A program made the position numbers and the translations under genes. Below, one piece after another: positions 62,033 through 64,000 of a stretch of 64,000 bases of DNA; position 1 is the first letter of the stretch, and the number at the start of each line of letters is the position of its first letter. This DNA comes from Paenibacillus pasadenensis DSM 19293 (GTDB lineage: Bacteria > Bacillota > Bacilli > Paenibacillales > Paenibacillaceae), in the NCBI RefSeq assembly GCF_000422485.1, contig NZ_AULW01000016.1, positions 186,001 to 250,000 on the forward strand, read 5' to 3'. Below the pieces are notes generated by a model. The model saw only the letters and a list, made by a program, of their open reading frames with translations. It searched no databases and was not told the origin of the DNA.

Positions 62033-62659
62033 ATGACCGGAATTGTCGAAGACGGCAAGTCTATGCTCCGCGTGCTCTTCCATCCGTTCGACGGGTTCTA
62101 CGAGGTGAAGTTCCTGGGCAAACGGAATTTCGCGCTGGCGACGATCATCATGCTCCTTTGCGGCTTGACGGGCATCTTGAGCTATCAGTACACCGGCTTC
62201 ATCCTGAACTACTTCCCGCTGTTCGAGATGAACAGCATCGCCCTCTTCGTGACGACGCTGTTTCCGTTCCTGTTGTTCCTGCTCAGCAATTGGAGCGTGA
62301 CGACGCTGTTCGACGGCAACGGCACGATCGGCGACATCTACATCGTGCTCAGCTATGCGCTCCTGCCGAAGCTGGCGTTCGACCTCGCCGGCATCGCGCT
62401 GAGCAATGTCGTGACGCAGGAGGAGGCGGGGCTGCTGCAGGCGTTTACGGCGATCGGGACCGTATGGTTTGCGTTCCTGCTGTTCTGCGGCTTGACCGTC
62501 ACGCATGAATATTCGGCTCTCGTCAACATCGTGACGCTGGCCGCATCATGCGCCTCGGCGGTTCTGATTCTTTTCCTGTCGATGCTCTATTTCACGCTGA
62601 TCGGGAAAGTCGTCGGATTCGTCTATGCCGTGTTCCTGGAGCTATCAAAGAGGTGGTGA
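62033..62659 (+). CDS. YIP1-family membrane protein
   Basis: The 208-residue protein has about five membrane segments (FALATIIMLLCGLTGILSYQ, SIALFVTTLFPFLLFLLSNW) and the YIP1 start pattern (MLRVLFHPFDGFYEVKF). ATG 62033 follows AAGGCAGGA; ATG 61985 is an earlier alternative. Likely accessory to the ABC transporter. Confidence 0.75.
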   Translation: MTGIVEDGKSMLRVLFHPFDGFYEVKFLGKRNFALATIIMLLCGLTGILSYQYTGFILNYFPLFEMNSIALFVTTLFPFLLFLLSNWSVTTLFDGNGTIGDIYIVLSYALLPKLAFDLAGIALSNVVTQEEAGLLQAFTAIGTVWFAFLLFCGLTVTHEYSALVNIVTLAASCASAVLILFLSMLYFTLIGKVVGFVYAVFLELSKRW

Positions 62660-62663
62660 CGAC

Positions 62664-64000
62664 ATGCTGAAGGATTTGCGCGAAGCGGCGTCCTTCCGAA
62701 AAAAGGCCGCGGGCCGGATGGCGCTGGCGCTCGCGCTGCTGGCCGTGCTGGCGTCCGCCGCGATCGCTTATCTCCCCTCCGTCGTCCAGCATTACAGCAT
62801 CGGACGGCAGCCGCTGCCGGAATACGAGCGGGCGGGACTGTCGCCCGCGACGGGCGAGATCGACAAGGGGGCCGGCACGGTGCTGCTGGCCCAAAACGAA
62901 GGCAGGGAGCTGTACCTCGACGCCCGCACGCTGAATCTGAAAGTCGTGGACGCGCAAAGCGGAGCGACGTGGAACAGCCTGTATGAGGACGGCAAGAGCG
63001 GGGATGCCGAAAAATCCCCGCTCCTCATCCGGTTCCTCGGCAAGGACAGCGCGATGTACGAATGGGATGCGTACAAGTACGCGATCCAGAACGGCCGCTA
63101 CACGCTGAACCGGATCGACGGCGGCGTGCAGATCGTGTTTGATTTTTTTGAATCGGAATCGTACCGCCTGCAGGAGTACCTGCCGCAGAAAATCTCGATC
63201 GAACATTACGAGAAGCTCTTCCTCGAAAAGCTGGAGCAGGCGGTGAGCCAGGGAAAGCTGACGGAGGCTCAGGCGAAAAAGCATGAAGAGTCGCTCTCCA
63301 TCGCGTATCAGCGGGATGAGGACAACGGCCTCTACTTCTTCAAGTTTTCCGGGCTGCCGCCGCTCTCGCTCGTGAAGGATCTGATCCAGTTCTCCAAGGC
63401 GGTCGGCTATACGACCGAGATGCTGCTGGCGGACAGCCAGCAGTATGGCATTTCGGTCACGATCGCGCAGCCGGCCCGCTTCGTCGTGACGATGGAGGCG
63501 AAGCTCGATCGAGGCGATCTCGTCGTCCGCGTGCCGTCCTACTCGATCGAGGGAGACAACGACTTCTACACGATCCAGAACATCAGCGTGCTTCCTGCGT
63601 TCGGACTGGTGTCGGCCGAGAAGGCGGAGGACGGGCAGATCGTCGTGCCGGACGGGGCGGGCGCGCTGTTCCAGATCAATACGTTCAACGGCAAGTTCCC
63701 GGAATACGAGCGTCCGCTGTACGACAATACCTACTACAACACGTTATACGAGCTGCCGGAATATCCCGAAACGCTGTCGATGCCGGTGTTCGGCCTGTAC
63801 GCGACCGATCTCCGCGGGAGATCCCAAGGACATCTGGGCATCGTCGAAAAAGGCGCGGAGCTCGGCTACGTGAAGGTGCAGCTCGGCACGAAGGACGCTT
63901 CGGCGGGAGGCTCGCTGTACAACAAGGTGTACAGCTCCTTCGACTCCACGCAGTATTCGCGGGTGAAGGTGTTCGGGCCTTACAGCGACAACGAGGCTCG
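62664..64000 (+). CDS. DUF5696-domain protein, cut by the window end
   Basis: The first 445 codons are present. There is one membrane segment near the N-terminus (MALALALLAVLASAAIAYL, residues 19-37), then a large extracytoplasmic region (LYLDARTLNLKVVDAQSGAT, QIVVPDGAGALFQINTFNGK, MPVFGLYATDLRGRSQGHLG) that I associate with DUF5696 proteins of Paenibacillus sugar transporter loci. AGAGGTGGTGACGAC precedes ATG 62664, four bases after the YIP1 stop. The C-terminus lies beyond the window. Role unknown; a surface glycan-handling enzyme is possible. Confidence 0.75.
   Translation, partial: MLKDLREAASFRKKAAGRMALALALLAVLASAAIAYLPSVVQHYSIGRQPLPEYERAGLSPATGEIDKGAGTVLLAQNEGRELYLDARTLNLKVVDAQSGATWNSLYEDGKSGDAEKSPLLIRFLGKDSAMYEWDAYKYAIQNGRYTLNRIDGGVQIVFDFFESESYRLQEYLPQKISIEHYEKLFLEKLEQAVSQGKLTEAQAKKHEESLSIAYQRDEDNGLYFFKFSGLPPLSLVKDLIQFSKAVGYTTEMLLADSQQYGISVTIAQPARFVVTMEAKLDRGDLVVRVPSYSIEGDNDFYTIQNISVLPAFGLVSAEKAEDGQIVVPDGAGALFQINTFNGKFPEYERPLYDNTYYNTLYELPEYPETLSMPVFGLYATDLRGRSQGHLGIVEKGAELGYVKVQLGTKDASAGGSLYNKVYSSFDSTQYSRVKVFGPYSDNEA

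Noticed and set aside
60494-62506. 670-codon minus-strand frame
   Set aside because: Antisense to the NHL-repeat and YIP1 genes, low-complexity charged sequence, no ribosome-binding site or known motif.
1-64000. CRISPR arrays, tRNA or rRNA genes, complete insertion sequences
   Set aside because: No regularly spaced repeats, cloverleaf sequences, rRNA blocks or DDE transposase genes were seen by eye; only the two-copy 48-bp repeat was found.

Overview
The window looks like a chromosome segment of a spore-forming Paenibacillus/Cohnella-type Firmicute. The reasons are strong GGAGG ribosome-binding sites, a sigma-K C-terminal half, LplA/LplB/LplC-type sugar transporters, membrane-anchored AraC sensors, YIP1/DUF5696 transporter accessories, and a GC-rich core next to AT-richer accessory DNA. 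There are two halves: an accessory island (1 to about 25.9 kb) and a carbohydrate-utilisation region (about 26.8 kb to the end). All confident genes are on the + strand except one AraC regulator and some remnants.

Island. From the left: a McrBC-type restriction operon with an unknown leading gene and a broken small trailing gene. Next is a five-gene operon that begins with a Mokosh type I-like pair (degenerate kinase + UPF1-like SF1 helicase, then a PLD nuclease) and continues with two unknown proteins sharing a C-terminal module and an Hsp70-like ATPase. A SpoIVCA-like large serine recombinase follows. Then comes a tightly coupled operon: WYL regulator, two dynamin-like GTPases, a glycine-zipper membrane protein, a HerA/FtsK-type ATPase, a WHH/HNH-type nuclease and an immunity-like protein. 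A small-protein/zeta-toxin pair closes the island. The island abuts a reading frame that matches only the C-terminal half of sigma-K (the spoIIIC portion), so I read it as the right part of a skin-like sigK-intervening element carrying defence cargo. The N-terminal half of sigK is not in the window and should lie to the left. The dynamin-HerA-nuclease-immunity operon and the extended Mokosh/Hsp70 operon are the best candidates for undescribed systems.

Carbohydrate region. Operon A (26.8-43.4 kb) has a Gfo/Idh/MocA dehydrogenase, a transmembrane AraC sensor, an anchored solute-binding protein and a terminator, then two permeases, a lipoprotein SBP (apparently with a non-ATG start), two GH29 fucosidases, a GH141-like beta-helix protein with a PDZ domain, and a GH2 beta-galactosidase. 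These enzymes lack signal peptides, so imported fucosylated galacto-oligosaccharides are probably degraded in the cytoplasm. A short degraded stretch follows with a histidine phosphatase gene, a pseudogene, an AraC regulator and a permease remnant.

Region B (46.1 kb to end) has a secreted GH43_24-like exo-galactanase with a ricin-type domain, a LacI regulator, a GH35 beta-galactosidase, a GH30 (GH30_5-like) endo-beta-1,6-galactanase, and an ABC transporter cluster with two solute-binding proteins, two permeases, and NHL-repeat, YIP1 and DUF5696 proteins; the last gene is cut by the window end. The GH set fits type II arabinogalactan (side-chain beta-1,6-galactan) use. Three copies of a TGAAACCCNTTNCA operator lie before GH35 and a near copy before GH30, suggesting control by the adjacent LacI protein. 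Near-consensus cre sites precede operon A and GH43.
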